Of a stretch of 64,000 nucleotides of DNA, positions 44,097-55,943 are shown one piece after another; positions within the stretch are counted from its first letter, which is position 1, and the number at the start of each line of letters is the position of its first letter. Made by a program: the position numbers and the translations under genes. The notes under the pieces were generated by a model that saw nothing but the letters and a program-made list of their open reading frames with translations, did no database searches and was not told the origin of the DNA. Source of the DNA: Camellia lanceoleosa (taxonomy: Eukaryota; Streptophyta; Magnoliopsida; Ericales; Theaceae); assembly GCA_025200525.1 (NCBI GenBank), contig CM045761.1:58243438-58307437 (forward strand), read 5' to 3'.

Positions 44097-45077
44097 AGGG
44101 CTATTTTACTGTTAAAAATAAAAATAAAAATGAATATATGACCTTAATGACAAGCATATGGTGAACAAATTATAACATTTTATTGGTCGGACACATGAAT
44201 ATGTGATCTTCTTGACCTACTAAATAATTTCTCATGCTTCTCATAGTCTAGTCCGGACCTGTAGACTTATCAAGAGCCATTTTTATGATTAATTAAATTT
44301 TTAAGTCCTTATACTTGGATTATTCATAAAAAAAATTTAATTGATTCAATAATTGTAACTATATAATTTTATCATATTTCTCTTAAAAAAAATAAAAATA
44401 AAATTTCATTTAAACACCCAAATTATTACTTTAAAATCAAATCAACTTCTATCCATTTACAAAAAGGGATGGTGAAATTTTTTTATTATTTCTTTTCGGC
44501 TCAATTTTCTTTGTGGCCGTTGGGGCTTTACAAGAATCAACTGGCCCAAATGTTATTTTCCTGTCCCTCCCTCATGGGCCAATTAGGGTTCAATCCCGTT
44601 GATATGTTAAGATAGTTGGGTTGAAAGCCCAGCCCATAATCTGGACTATTGGATAATGTTAAGCCCATGAACAAATAAATAAATAAATAACAACCAACAA
44701 ACTATTTACTAGAGAGATGGATGACAAGGAAAAACTTACGGACCCAAAAAAAAAAAAAATTTTAAAAAAAAATCAAAAGGTGATTAAAAAAAGAATTGAG
44801 TGATTTAGCTTCAAATTTAGTATGGCATTGGTTACACTTAGAATATATATATATATATATATAATTTTTTTATTCTGGCAAAATTTTCAAAATATTCCTA
44901 ACACTCCACCCATGATGGGTCGTTGAATACACCAAAATTAAATACTAAATTACACCATATTCTTTCAGAATAATGGCAAGTCCAGGTATCGATCCACAGG
45001 GACTATTGTAAAATTAAACTAATTTAATTATCATCTAAATTAATTTTGATAAAAAGATTGGTTGTTTATAACCTAAT
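44097..45077. other. AT-rich stretch with TGGGCC-type motifs
   Basis: Between 44535 and 44650, TGGCCCAA, ATGGGCCAA and AGCCCAGCCCA occur near an AGGGTTCAATCCC word. Such site II-like motifs are common in plant promoters, but no gene is seen on either side. A direct-strand A run is at 44747-44758. Confidence 0.35.
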
Positions 45078-45080
45078 TTA

Positions 45081-45262
45081 GGCCAAGTTTGGCATCTTCA
45101 AAATAATCCAAAAAGTCAAAAAGTCACTATCTTATTTAAGTCACATCATCTTATTTAAGTCACATCACCTCTCTAACACATCACTTCAAACCCAACCCAA
45201 ATCCAACCCATATTTCATAAAAAGTCAAAAAATACACTTATTTAGTCTTCCCAAACTTGGCC
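45081..45262 (+). mobile_element. Tourist-type MITE, 182 bp, first copy
   Basis: It begins GGCCAAGTTTGG and ends CCAAACTTGGCC, a perfect 12-bp terminal inverted repeat. TTA occurs on both sides (45078-45080 and 45263-45265), the PIF/Harbinger TSD. A near-identical copy lies inverted at 46827-47008, and a diverged copy at 61315-61487. Confidence 0.85.
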
Positions 45263-45265
45263 TTA

Positions 45266-46823
45266 ATAACGAATAAATTAAACTAAGGAATTAAATTATC
45301 AATAATAATTGAAATTGGGTTTCCTGAATTAAAAAAAAATCTTAGGGTAGAAAATTCACCACTAACTATATAATTAGGGTTTTCAATTGAAATCAATTAT
45401 GCTATAGTTTGAACGGATTAATGCTTTGCAACTATAAGCTCGAAGCATTTAACAAAAAGATCATCACATTTAATGTACGAGCACGAACCATTTTAAGTAA
45501 TACGAATCGTTTACTCTAAACTAAGGTAGTGATACGACTCGTTCCTCGTAGTATGGTTTGTCTCATACCTTGAATGTAAAGGAATAGAAAACAAATGTAT
45601 GGATAACATTCAACAATCACAGAAAGTTAAATATTCGAAGAGATAATGAAAAATATATATATGAACTTTTAAATTATCATACAATTGTTCAAACCTTTAC
45701 ATAATTAAAAATAAAAAAGAAAACAAAATAATTACATGGTTAGGGTTTCATCAAAACCCTAGAAAAGAATACTAGCCACTCATGGAGAGGTGGAAGGAGG
45801 TAGATGGAGAAGAAAACACCATGAGAGACATCCTTGAAGCTTTTGTTTCCCTCTCTTTCCCAAACCCTACCTTCTCTCTTTAGGTCAAAACAATTTTAGA
45901 ACTCTAGAAAAGCCTTTTCCTTTTCTTTTTATACTTCTACTCACTTCCAAACAGGTTTAAAACATCGGTTTGACTTTTTCAGAAAAAGTCAACTCTGTCC
46001 AAATTTTGTCTTTTTGCCCATTTTATGTTCCGACGATGTACAACCTGATTAACATTCAATATATATAAAATATACGGTTTGACCAGCAAGTGAAGTGAAG
46101 AGATTCTAATTAATGGCCTCAATGATGTACATTTCAGCCTTAATCAACCCATCTCAAACTCACCTAAGCATTGATACCTTATAGGAGCCCAAAAGGCCAC
46201 CAATAAATTTAATTCATATATTTTATTTTTTGATAATTTTTCAAATTATATATATATATATATATTTCCAGATATTGATATGACAAAAAGTTTTCCAAAA
46301 ATTAGTATGGCGTCTTTGACCTGTATTTTTGTGGTATGAAATTAATATGATGTAATTAATTAATGGATTGAATTAATAGTGTGCTGCGTGTTACATTACA
46401 TGAAGCTCCAAGGTGGATATTGTATTTGTAATTTGCAGGGGTTCACATGTTTGCATGTGGTCCTTCAAATGCTTATATTCTCAATTCACATGATCACTCC
46501 CCAAAATCCACCTACTTCTAATAGGTCTGAAAAAGTGATGGTGCATTGTACCCTTACGGTACACCCCCAAATCCATGTGACATCACTGACATACACTAAA
46601 TTAAACACAAAAAAGTTGACCCTTCTACACCACCTCTTTGACTAATCAAAACCCCCATATCTCATTTGGACCTTGCCTGGTTTATAAAAACCATTCACAA
46701 TTATGGGCCTAAGAGTAATTCAATGGCGAATAGGTACAAAATAACTAAATTTATAATTTAGCAAGGAATATTGTAAAATAATTATAGAATAACAATATTA
46801 TTTCAATGGTTAAATTGTTATTT
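45266..46823. other. Stretch between the two inverted MITEs, no supported gene
   Basis: The 88-codon ORF at 46379-46645 has no domain I recognise. A telomere-like AAACCCTA word lies near 45754 and 45862. Nothing else is supported. Confidence 0.4.
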
Positions 46824-46826
46824 TTA

Positions 46827-47008
46827 GGTTAAGTTTGGGAAGACTAAATAAGTGTACTTTTTGACTTTTTATAAAATATGGGTTGGATTTGGGTTGGGTT
46901 TGAAGTGATGTGTTAGAGAGGTGATGTGACTTAAATAAGATGATGTGACTTAAATAGGATAGTGACTTTTTATCTTTTTAGATTTTTTGGAGGATGCCAA
47001 ACTTGGCC
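46827..47008 (-). mobile_element. Tourist-type MITE, 182 bp, second copy, inverted
   Basis: The minus strand reads GGCCAAGTTTGGCATC and so on, colinear with the first copy over its whole 182 bp with scattered changes. TTA precedes it (46824-46826), and TTT follows where TTA is expected. Confidence 0.83.
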
Positions 47009-47389
47009 TTTAACAATATCGATTTTTAGAGTAAATCTCCAAAGTAGAGTGATACATCGCTTCAATTGAAATGAAATTGCGATAATACTCTGGCGCTCTA
47101 TGGTTAGCTCCGACGGAGAGAGAGATCACGTGAACACCATCGGAGTTCACTTGATCCATCGCTGCGAGTATACCCGATTTGTAACAACCTGCGTCCTATG
47201 CCTTTCAATATCTCTCGGTGACTTCAATTCTGTAGATTCATCCATTGATTTCCTGATCGAAACTTCACATCCTCTGCAGATTCCGACCAGATTCTAGTCT
47301 TTCTCTCTCTCTGACCTCACATTTTTTGATTTGCATTTTTTTGGAGCTTTATTATGGAATTTGTTGATTGGTGAAATTTATTTCGGTAA

Positions 47390-47765
47390 ACTACCAATAT
47401 GTCATAATAGTTGCCATCAAATCTTATTGAAAATAATTCATTGTCCTAATATGTCCTATTGAAAAATAATTTTTTGCGACGATTTTTTACATATGTCACT
47501 AAAAATTGACAATTAGTGACTTTTTTTATTACAGTTTTTATAAATTGTTGCTAAAATTTACAATTAGTGACTTTTTTGTGACGAATTTTTTAAACTATCA
47601 CTAAATTTTATAATTACTGATATTTTTTGTGACAATTTTCAAACTGTTGTTGAAAATTAATAATTAGTGACTCTTTTTAATAGTGTTTAATAAAAAACTT
47701 CATTAATTCTCACAGGACCTATTGGACAATAAGTCTACCTATTATGACCTATACGTAAGTCCCCA
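47390..47765 (+). repeat. TAGTGAC-rich dispersed repeat, copy 1
   Basis: Units of the form ACAATTAGTGACTTTTTT plus TGTGACAATTTTTAAA recur four to five times. Related copies are at 57213-57935 (minus, interrupted) and 58325-58745 (plus). All share ATTAATTCTCAC near one edge. This is probably a low-copy MITE family whose termini I could not fix. Confidence 0.6.
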
Positions 47766-47959
47766 AATTTATCTTTGGAAAATTTTCAATTGATTGTTGA
47801 TTTCTTAAATTTTCTAAAATTTTGGTTAAGGGTGGTAATAGGAAGAAACAGGATTTTTGAACAATATTGTCGTGCTAGCAACTTTAGCTATAGCTACAAT
47901 TTATGTCAAATTTGGCACACCATATAACAAAGTTATAATTTAGCAGGCTTTTTACCTAG

Positions 47960-48541
47960 TGTGGGGATATATTTTCAGAGTACTAACACGTGGCAAGGTG
48001 ACGCCGACGTGTCGGTAGAGGTACCACGTGTCATAGCGATTCTGAGGTGATCTCGGGGTTGTCGAGGTTATCTTCGAAGATACCGGAATCCGAGATAAGT
48101 GGATAAGGGACAAGAGTCCTAGAATGAAGATGAAACTCAACTTGTATATGGGACAAGAGTCCTAGATTGGGAGAAGACTTCAGTTTGGGTAAAGATGAAA
48201 CTCTTAGAGAGTTTATCCTCGCTGAGAGTCCCAGATTAGCAGTAATCCTGAGTCCATTGGAGTTAGGCTCCCATTGGGACTAGGATTGAGTTGGCTATAA
48301 ATAAGAGGCACCCCCATGGGTCTAAGATATATTTTTTATACTCAAGCTTGTGAGTTGAATAGATGATTGATTTATCTTTGAGAGATATTGAGTACTGACT
48401 TGATCGTCGGAGTACCCCCGAGTGGCGAACCACCGTAGGATCCTTCTCTTTCTGTTGCAGGTCAGCCAAGTGCCATCTATTCTGCCAGTGCTCTCCAGCT
48501 GAATACTGAGTTGGCAGTGTGGTCAGAAAATCACTCACACA
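47960..48541 (+). repeat. 5' LTR of the LARD-like element
   Basis: It starts TGTGGGGATATATTTTC and ends TCACTCACACA. Two G-boxes (47987-47992 and 48025-48030) lie near the start and a TATA box (CTATAAATAAG) at 48295-48305. It carries two GGGACAAGAGTCCTAGA repeats near 48106 and 48150. Confidence 0.9.
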
Positions 48542-48542
48542 A

Positions 48543-48561
48543 TTTGGCGCCGTCTGTGGGA
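48543..48561 (+). promoter_or_regulatory. Primer binding site of the LARD-like element
   Basis: TTTGGCGCCGTCTGTGGGA follows the LTR. The TGGCGCCGTCTGTGGG word is frequent as the PBS of Tat-type gypsy elements. The primer tRNA was not checked. Confidence 0.7.
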
Positions 48562-49004
48562 ACGAAAGGAGAATAGATGGCCACCTCCGTACAAGATCAA
48601 CGTGTCGGAAACGACTAGTTTAGTAAGGATGGAAAATATGTCGACATAAACAAAATGAAGACCCTTCCGGAAGGGATACAAAGATAGGGGGCATGAGCGC
48701 TCCCAAGGAGATGACATTCAAGTATAGAAGAGCTCAGTCTAAGTGAGCAGGTCCCGGATTTCAGATCCCGGACCCTAGAAGACATGATCTCAGCCTAGAT
48801 GAGTAGGTCCGAGAAAAGAAGAGCTCAACCCAAGTGAGCAGATCTAAGAAGATAAGATCTCGGCGCTTAAGTCCGAGAAGAGAAGAGCACAACGAGCAAA
48901 TCTAAGATCCCAAAGGATAAAAAGAAAACACACAAGATCAGACTGAAGTTGGCCGAATTGAAAACCCCGGCTTGAATCCAAAGAAGATGCTTAACCGAAG
49001 TTAA

Positions 49005-49920
49005 ACCGATACAAAGTTTACCACTTGTTGAAATTTGTAGCAATTTACAAGTTGGTCAAACCGATACAAAGTCTACCACTTGTTGAAATTTGTAGCAATT
49101 TACAAGTTGGTCAGATCGATACAAAGTCTACCACTTGTTGAAATTTATAACAATTTACAAGTTGGTCAGACCGATACAAAGTTTACCACTTATTGAAATT
49201 TGTAACAATTTACAAGTTGGTCAGACCGATACAAAGTCTACCACTTGTTGAAATTTGTAGCAATTTACAAGTTGGTCAGACCGATACAAAGTCTACAACT
49301 TGTTGAAATTTGTAGCAATTTACAAGTTGGTCAAACCGATACAAAGCTTAACACTTGTTGAAATTTTTAGCAATTTACAAGTGGGAGTTAAGTCGAGATT
49401 ACTGTTTCTTTTCGCTTGTTGAAATTTGTAGCAATTTACAAGTCGAAGGAAAGCCGATGTTACTACTTACAGAATCATGGCAATTTACCGGTTGGCTAAA
49501 ACCAAAAAAATGCTTAACACTTGTTAAAATTTGTAGCAATTTACAAGTTGAAGTTAAGCCAACATGTGATCATATGTTGAAATTTGCAGCAATTTACAAG
49601 TTGAAGTAAAAGCTAAGTATATTGTTTAAACTCTTGTTGAAATTTGTAACAATTTATAAGTAGATCATTGTTTAGCACTTGTTATAAACCTGAGGAAACT
49701 TTACAGTATATGTTGAAATTTGTAGCAATTTACAAGTAAGCGGTGAGATCCTTTGTTTAAACACTTGTTGAAATTTGTAGCAATTTACAGGTTGAAGTTA
49801 CGCCGAGATTATTCTTTATCTTCACTTGTTGAAATTTGTAGCAATTTACAAGGCAAAGGTAAGCCGATATATGATATTTAAACATCTGTTGAAATTTGTA
49901 GCAATTTACAGGTTAAAGTA
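49005..49920 (+). repeat. 55-bp tandem array of hairpin units in the LARD-like element
   Basis: About seven regular 55-bp units (starts at 49005, 49060 and so on) carry ACCGATACAAAGTCTACC plus a core. Ten or so diverged units of variable length then keep only the core. The core pairs with itself: ACTTGT with ACAAGT and AAATT with AATTT, around a TGTAGC loop and a 2-nt bulge. Isolated half-copies persist at 49950-50095, 50570-50600 and 50905. Confidence 0.85.
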
Positions 49921-50374
49921 AAAACTAAGATCATTGTTTAAACAATTATTGAAACTTACGAAAAGTTTACAAATTGAAATTGACAATAGTATATGTTTTA
50001 CACTTGTTCAAACTTACGAAAAGTTTACATGTTGAGATTAAAATAGTATTTGTTCTATACTTGTTGAAAGTTATGAAAAGATTTACAGGTCAAGTTCTTG
50101 CCGAGGTAAATCATCAGTTGTTATACCCGAGGTATATAACCCCGAGAAGATTGCACAAAGAAGGAAGAGTATGAAAGACACGCAAAATATTCTAAGTATA
50201 GAATCATGCAAAGGCAGTCAAGAAAAGACAAAGGCACAAGCATTCAGAGAATGAAAGTTAAATTGGACATTCAAGAACAAGGAGGCACATCGGCTATATA
50301 TAAAGCTTACATCGTCTAAAAAACAAGAAGGTACAAGAATACAAGCGACAAAAAAGGAAAAACCTCAAAAACCG

Positions 50375-50570
50375 AGATGACGTTTAACCGAAGTTAAACT
50401 GAGATGATGCTTAACCGAAGTTAAGCCGAGATGATGTTTAACCGAAGTTAAGCGAGGTGATGCTTAGAAGTTAAGTGAGATGATGTTTAACCGGGTTAAA
50501 CGGAGATGATGCTTAAACCGAAGTTAAGTCGAGATGATATTTAACCGAAGTTAAAACGAATGATGTTAAC
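50375..50570 (+). repeat. 27-bp tandem array in the LARD-like element
   Basis: Seven units of about 27 bp contain GATGATGCTTAACCGAAG followed by TTAAGCCGA, with small deletions. TTAACCGAAGTTAA inside each unit is a short inverted repeat. A single earlier unit occurs at 48985-49005. Confidence 0.8.
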
Positions 50571-52256
50571 ACTTGTTGAAATTCTGAGAGAATTTACAAG
50601 TTAAAGAGTGCACAAGTTAAATGTTGGCAAAAGATTCACCGGAGTCAAACGTTATTTTGATTAAAAACAGCACCACTAAGTACACCCCGGAAGTGGTGAC
50701 CAGAAAGGAATAAATGCTTCAAGACACAACGATGATAGTTTGCAAAGGCCAAGAGAAAGAGGGTCTAAAGGGGTGAATTAAATACCAGAAGTTTTTATAC
50801 ATCGCGAAAGAAGAACACATCAGTGCAGAACTTTACGCGAAGCCAACTTCCCTAATGTGATCCTAAGTGCACTTATGCTCACATTAGGGGCGGAAAAAAA
50901 AGTCTTGAGAGCAATTTACAAGTTTGGTATAGCCGAGATAAACATCGACAGACGTTTCCATCCGAAATGACTAACTAGCTTGTTAAGAGCTGAGAAGGTT
51001 GGCAGGTACAAAAATGAAGACCTTAAAGAACTAGGGACTGAAAGCAAGAACGTCGGACTGATCTACTTCGACGGACGACGATGGTTCGAATTCTCGATTA
51101 GAGGAGCTTCTATACCGTTATCTCAGCATCAATTTCAAGAAGGAAGCAAACTACTCGGCATCAGCAGCAGGTTGTATCTCACCCCCAGAAGACAGTTGGA
51201 AAGAACTTCTCAACAGCCTTCTCAGCCACAAGCTCAGTATCAATCTCCTGAAAAGTTTGATCAAAGCTCTTCTCGGCGATTGGCACCTCGGAGTTTTGAA
51301 GGCAAGGATTGAAAGCAAAAATCTAGAAAAAGACACAAAAATACAGGCTCAAGAACAATGGCAAGAAAGTGGTGAAACAGTGCAAGTGTTCAAGACATGA
51401 GTGAAATCATGGAATAGACGCATCCAGATGAATAGTTCAGTAAATCAAAGGTTTGAATAAAGCAGTAATGGCAGTAAGTAAGCAAAAGAGCATAGAAGAA
51501 TTGAGAATGAAAGGAACAGAGGCTTACTAGTAAAAGTGGAGCCGGTATGAAGGTCGCCGAGGTCAGGCGACGGTTGCAAACTCTGACGGATGAGATGAAC
51601 GAATACAATTGTAGAGCTTGAAAGCTTGGAACAATGACGGATTTAAGCAAAAGAGCTAGAAAGGAAAAAAACGAGGATTGAATGAAAAAGAAGAAAAAGC
51701 AGAGCCAAGAAGACGACAAAGTTCAAGAATAAAGCTAAGTGCATAGGCACTAAGTGAGTATGTGAAGAACAAGAAAGTAATGGCCCAAACACGATGCTAG
51801 CAACAGAAAGAGGATATGACAAGAACAGTGCTAGGCATTTAAACAATTCAAAACTTGAAAACAGACGAAAATAGAAGACAACAGATGGCAAGTAAACAAA
51901 TTCAGAAGAGTTATGAAAGATTGAGCTTAATAGCAAGTAAAGAGTTTATGAACCTACCAAGTGAAGTGAACGCCGATATGAAAATCGCCAGAGTCAAATA
52001 GATGACTGGAAATCGGGAACTCGCCAGAGAGTGTGAGTGGAGCAGTTGCAAAGCTTTTGGAGTTTACGAATTAATGGAACCAGAACCTCGGCTAGGAGGT
52101 ATGATCTCAAGCAGCTTGGAAGGCATAAAGCTTGATACTTAGTGGACAGTAAAGTCCAGGGAACTTTGAGCTCGGCAAATTTGATCTCGGATAGAGGGGC
52201 ACAGATGAACGAACAATGTAGGTTCCATCACCTCAGAATACCGAAGTAATAGAACC

Positions 52257-52267
52257 TAGGGGGCAGT
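52257..52267 (+). promoter_or_regulatory. Polypurine tract of the LARD-like element
   Basis: AGGGGGCAGT immediately precedes the TGTGGGG start of the 3' LTR. Confidence 0.7.
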
Positions 52268-52848
52268 TGTGGGGATATATTTTCAGAGTACTAACACGTG
52301 GCAAGGTGATGCCGACGTGTCAGCCGAGGTGCCACGTGTCATGACAGTTACGCCGAGGTGATCTCGAGGTTGTCGAGGTTATCTCCGAAGATACCGGAAT
52401 CCGAGATAAGTGGATAAGGGACAAGAGTCCTAGAATGAAGATGAAACTCAACTTGTATATGGGACAAGAGTCCTAGATTGGGAGAAGACTTCAGTTTGGG
52501 TACAGATGAAACTCTTAGAGAGTTTATCCTCACTGGAAGTCCCAGATTAACAGTAATCCTGAGTCCATTGGAGTTAGGCTCCCATTGGAACTAGGATTGA
52601 GTTGGCTATAAATAAGAGGCACCCCCATGGGTCTAAGGTATATTTTTTATACTCAAGCTTGTGAGTTGAATAGTTGATTTATCTTTGAGAGATATTGAGT
52701 ACGGACTTGATCGTCGGAGTACCCCCGGGTGGCGAACCACCGTAGGATCCTTCTCTTTTTGTTGCAGGTTAGCCAAGTGCCATCTATTCTGCCAGTGCTC
52801 TCCAGCTGAATACTGAGTTGGCAGTGTGGTCAGAAAATCACTCACACA
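52268..52848 (+). repeat. 3' LTR of the LARD-like element
   Basis: Colinear with 47960-48541 with scattered substitutions and few indels, the largest difference being near 52320-52350. The TATA box is at 52606-52616. Confidence 0.9.
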
Positions 52849-52853
52849 CCTAG

Positions 52854-53290
52854 TCATTGGAGATGAAAAAAGTGAATTTTATACTATTTTATAGCAATAG
52901 CAGCTTTGGTACCTCACCATTTGGATACATGTATTTGATATTTGAAGATTTGAGGTTCAAACACCCCAAAAAAAAAAAAGAAAAAAAAAACCTTTAATAA
53001 TAATAATAATTAAGATTAATATATATAAATTGTATAAGTTGAGCTATATTTCTATAAAAATGCTCATCAAAGCATCTCCTAACGAGATTGCGCCACACGT
53101 GAATGAAATCAAATAGTAGTTGAAGACATTTTGGAGTTCTAGTGTATCAAGTGTTTCGTCAAAGAAATTGTGCCTCAAAATATTTATTTATTTTGTTCGG
53201 CTTGTGTGGTTTATTGTCGCAAACAAATATGGATGGAGGTGTAGCCTTAGTGCATTTCTGAGTTAACAAAAACAAAAGAAGCCGTGCCTT
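52854..53290. other. AT-rich stretch, no supported feature
   Basis: An A run (52968-52990) and an AT microsatellite lie here. No gene or element end is recognised. Confidence 0.4.
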
Positions 53291-53295
53291 CTCAA

Positions 53296-53396
53296 TCTCT
53301 AGCTCAATTGGTCGCTCTTGAGGCAGCTAATTTTTCTAGATTCATCTTGTATATTGGTTTTTCCTAGTCTATTACCAAAAAAAAAAAAAAAATTGA
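53296..53396 (+). mobile_element. Possible short SINE-like sequence
   Basis: TAGCTCAATTGGT at about 53302 fits a tRNA A box well, and an A run of about 15 ends the segment at 53393. A B box and a TSD were not found, so the call is weak. Confidence 0.25.
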
Positions 53397-53529
53397 GGCT
53401 TTTCGAAAGATTTTAAATAATCATCTTTGTCTTCTTATTTTAAATCCACTCTATAGAGCTCTAAAATTTATTTATAAAATTTAAATGACCGATATGCATC
53501 TCATCCGTACGATTTAAATGATCAATACT

Positions 53530-54125
53530 GATGATACAGTTCGACCAGGTGAATGGGCTAGACCGATCCAAGCTCCTCAGGTCCACTGGGTTACCTGCAA
53601 ACAAGTTCAACGGGGAACGGGGTAGTCCCCCGGCGAACCCTCCGGTGTGTGAATTAGAAAAGGTGATAGACAAAATGTAGAGAGAGAGAGAGAGAGAGGG
53701 AGCTAGATCAACTTAACTTTCTTCTTGTCTTCAAGTTTGGCTTATATCCTCTAGTAATCATTTTTCTGTCTTAGCCGTTCTGACCTCCTCGCCAAAAGTT
53801 TATGCCGTGGTTCGTCTTGTTCAGGGTAAGGGGGGATGCCATTCCGGCTGAGAGGTGTTGTCGCAATAAATGCTGTGATGGCTGCCTTAATGGTGATGTG
53901 CTGTGGCAATAACTTTGCAGATCTTTGTCTGCTGATCACTATCTGCATCTGTAGGTGTCCGAATATCATTGGCTTTCCCCCAGTTGGCTTCGGTGATCTT
54001 TGGGCTTCTTGTGAGGTTATGCAATGGGGTTTAAATGGTGGGCCTGGGTTTACTCACGGTGGGCTGTGGCCCTTGTGGGCCTATCCATGTCAAATACCAA
54101 ATATGCTCACATGTCATTGGTTCAA
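53530..54125. repeat. Decayed LTR-like or other repetitive sequence
   Basis: GC-richer than its surroundings, with CGGGGTAGTCCCCCGGCG near 53618 and a GA microsatellite at 53681-53699. This combination is seen near the ends of plant LTR elements. No termini, TSD or second copy is in the window. The 111-codon ORF at 53836-54171 has no domain I recognise. Confidence 0.3.
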
Positions 54126-55800
54126 GCCAAACCTCCCTCTCATCGCCATTCCTAACCTCCACTTCTTCTAGAATTTTTTTCTTTTATAATTTTTTTTTTT
54201 TTTTTTTTTTTTGTCAAAACAAACATAGCCTAATTTCACCAAGCCAAACATTAGATAACCATTTTTGTGTGGGATGGCAATGTGCCAAGCACATGCCCTT
54301 CTACATTTCTCTTTTCTAAGAGGACCCAATATGGGTCATTTCATGACAAAAAATCTTACCCAATTCAAAGTTCTTGGTTTTTTGTTTTTATTCTTAGAAA
54401 ACAGAAAAAATTTATTAATGATAATGAAACGTTACCTAATACAAAGTTTTTGTAAAAGTCACATGTATTTGGAATCCTTCATCCCCATTCTATGAATAAT
54501 CTATATGTTCATCATTTTCTTAATACTTTCGCGTTCACAATAATTTGACTGGTCAAATCATTTTAGTAACGACTATAATTTATTTTTGTAAATTAGTTTA
54601 AAGAATTTTAAGATTTAATTATTCATATGTTGTCGTCTTGGCAATGAACAATAAAATATAATATAAATAACAAGCAAGCCACCATCTTCACATAAAAACA
54701 AAAAAACCCAAACTCACAGCTATCAATAGGAAAACGTTTTAATATCACTTTGAAGAAAAATTTTCCCCTAATTGATAAGATATAAATTATAATTATAAAT
54801 ATGAGAAGAAATATATTGTTGGTACAGTTATAATTCAATTAGCAAACAACCATCACAAGAAATAGCTAATTGATAGGAGAAGAAAGAAATAACTGAGATC
54901 CAACAATCACTACAAAAAAATCGCAAGTAATAAGAAATTATTTATTATAGATTAATCAGTTATATCAATTTGGACAATTGTAGTTCAATAACCAACAGGC
55001 ATTATGGAAAATAGGGGGAGAAAAAGAATGTTCAATCTTTGCTTTTATCATATATAAAGACGGTATAAAAGTGGTCAACTGAGCTAACTCAATTGGCTTG
55101 AAGACCTACCTCATCTTAACTAGTTTTGTTCATTTCATCTTAAAATTGAACTTTTAAATTTTTTTGTGGTATTTTTATCTTTTTTAATTAACAATTATTC
55201 ATTTATTTATTTTACTTTTTGGATTTTTTTTTCCCTTTATTTCTCTCTCTCTCTCTCTCTCTCTCTAAAGCTAAAACTAAAACCTAGTAGAAATTATTAT
55301 AAAAGCTAAACAAAGCCTAATTAAGCATAAGAAAATGTTTAACCAAATTAATATCTCCATAGGAGAGTCTAATTTCTTTGCAAACATTGTAAAATATTAG
55401 GATATCATCACACAATTTAAGGGGGGGAAAAAATCAAAAATAAAAATGTAGTCATTGACAAAACTAAGAGTTGACCTAGCAAATGTCTTGTTGCTAGGCA
55501 TGATGTGTGAATTTTTACCATTTTGTTGTGCGAATTTTCTTAAGAATAAAAAATAAAATTAAATTAAAAAAAGTGATCATTGACAAATATATATATATAT
55601 ATATATACTAATGAGTTTTATGAGTTCTAACATCTAAATGTCAAAAATATGAAAGCATGCATATTATTTTTAACATATATGTTCTAACCAAAACCATTTC
55701 GCAAGTGATCCAACACGAGTTTTTTTATTTTGTTTCTGTTGTACCTAAAAATAAAAATAAATAAATAAATAACTAATCCAACACTAGTAGAAGCTTTAAT
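54126..55800. other. AT-rich intergenic stretch, no supported gene
   Basis: Contains a T run (54189-54212) and a TC microsatellite (55242-55266). Short ORFs here look incidental. Confidence 0.4.
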
Positions 55801-55803
55801 CCC

Positions 55804-55943
55804 GTATTTAGTTGAGAGATTTGAAAAGAAAAAAAGAAAAAGATAGGTGAAATGTGAATAAAATATACTTATATTTTATCTAATTTCACACACATTTTCT
55901 CTTTTTCTTTTCAAATTCATCCTCAAATCTCCAAACCAAATAC
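55804..55943. mobile_element. Foldback MITE, copy 1 (140 bp)
   Basis: The left end GTATTTAGTTGAGAGATTTG pairs with the inverted right end GTATTTGGTTTGGAGATTTG. The interior GGTGAAATGTGAATAAAATA recurs, inverted, in the copy at 63315-63473. The TSD is unclear, so the superfamily is open. Confidence 0.6.

Larger units (their letters stand above)
47960..52848 (+). mobile_element. Complete non-autonomous LTR element (LARD-like), 4.9 kb
   Basis: Two similar LTRs (47960-48541 and 52268-52848) flank 3.7 kb. A perfect 5-bp TSD, CCTAG, lies at 47955-47959 and 52849-52853. The PBS follows the 5' LTR after one to two bases and a PPT precedes the 3' LTR. The interior has no gag, protease, reverse transcriptase or integrase; the 110-codon ORF at 50980-51312 shows no known motif. 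The interior is mostly tandem hairpin-forming units. Mobility would need proteins from another element. Clean TSD and alike LTRs suggest a fairly young insertion. Confidence 0.9.

Noticed and set aside
47100..47297. Short ORF MVSSDGERDHVNTIG..., possible host exon
   Set aside because: The composition is slightly gene-like, but there are no clear splice sites, domain or further exons nearby.
50980..51312. 110-codon ORF as gag of the LARD-like element
   Set aside because: No capsid, zinc-knuckle or other known motif is visible, and it is short. The element is called coding-free.
51390..51936. Hydrophobic minus-strand ORFs of 97 and 109 codons
   Set aside because: They are antisense to an A/G-rich region of the LARD-like element. 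The Phe/Ser/Leu bias comes from base composition.
55075..55145. tRNA-like A box (TAACTCAATTGGC) as a SINE
   Set aside because: No B box, A tail or TSD was found.
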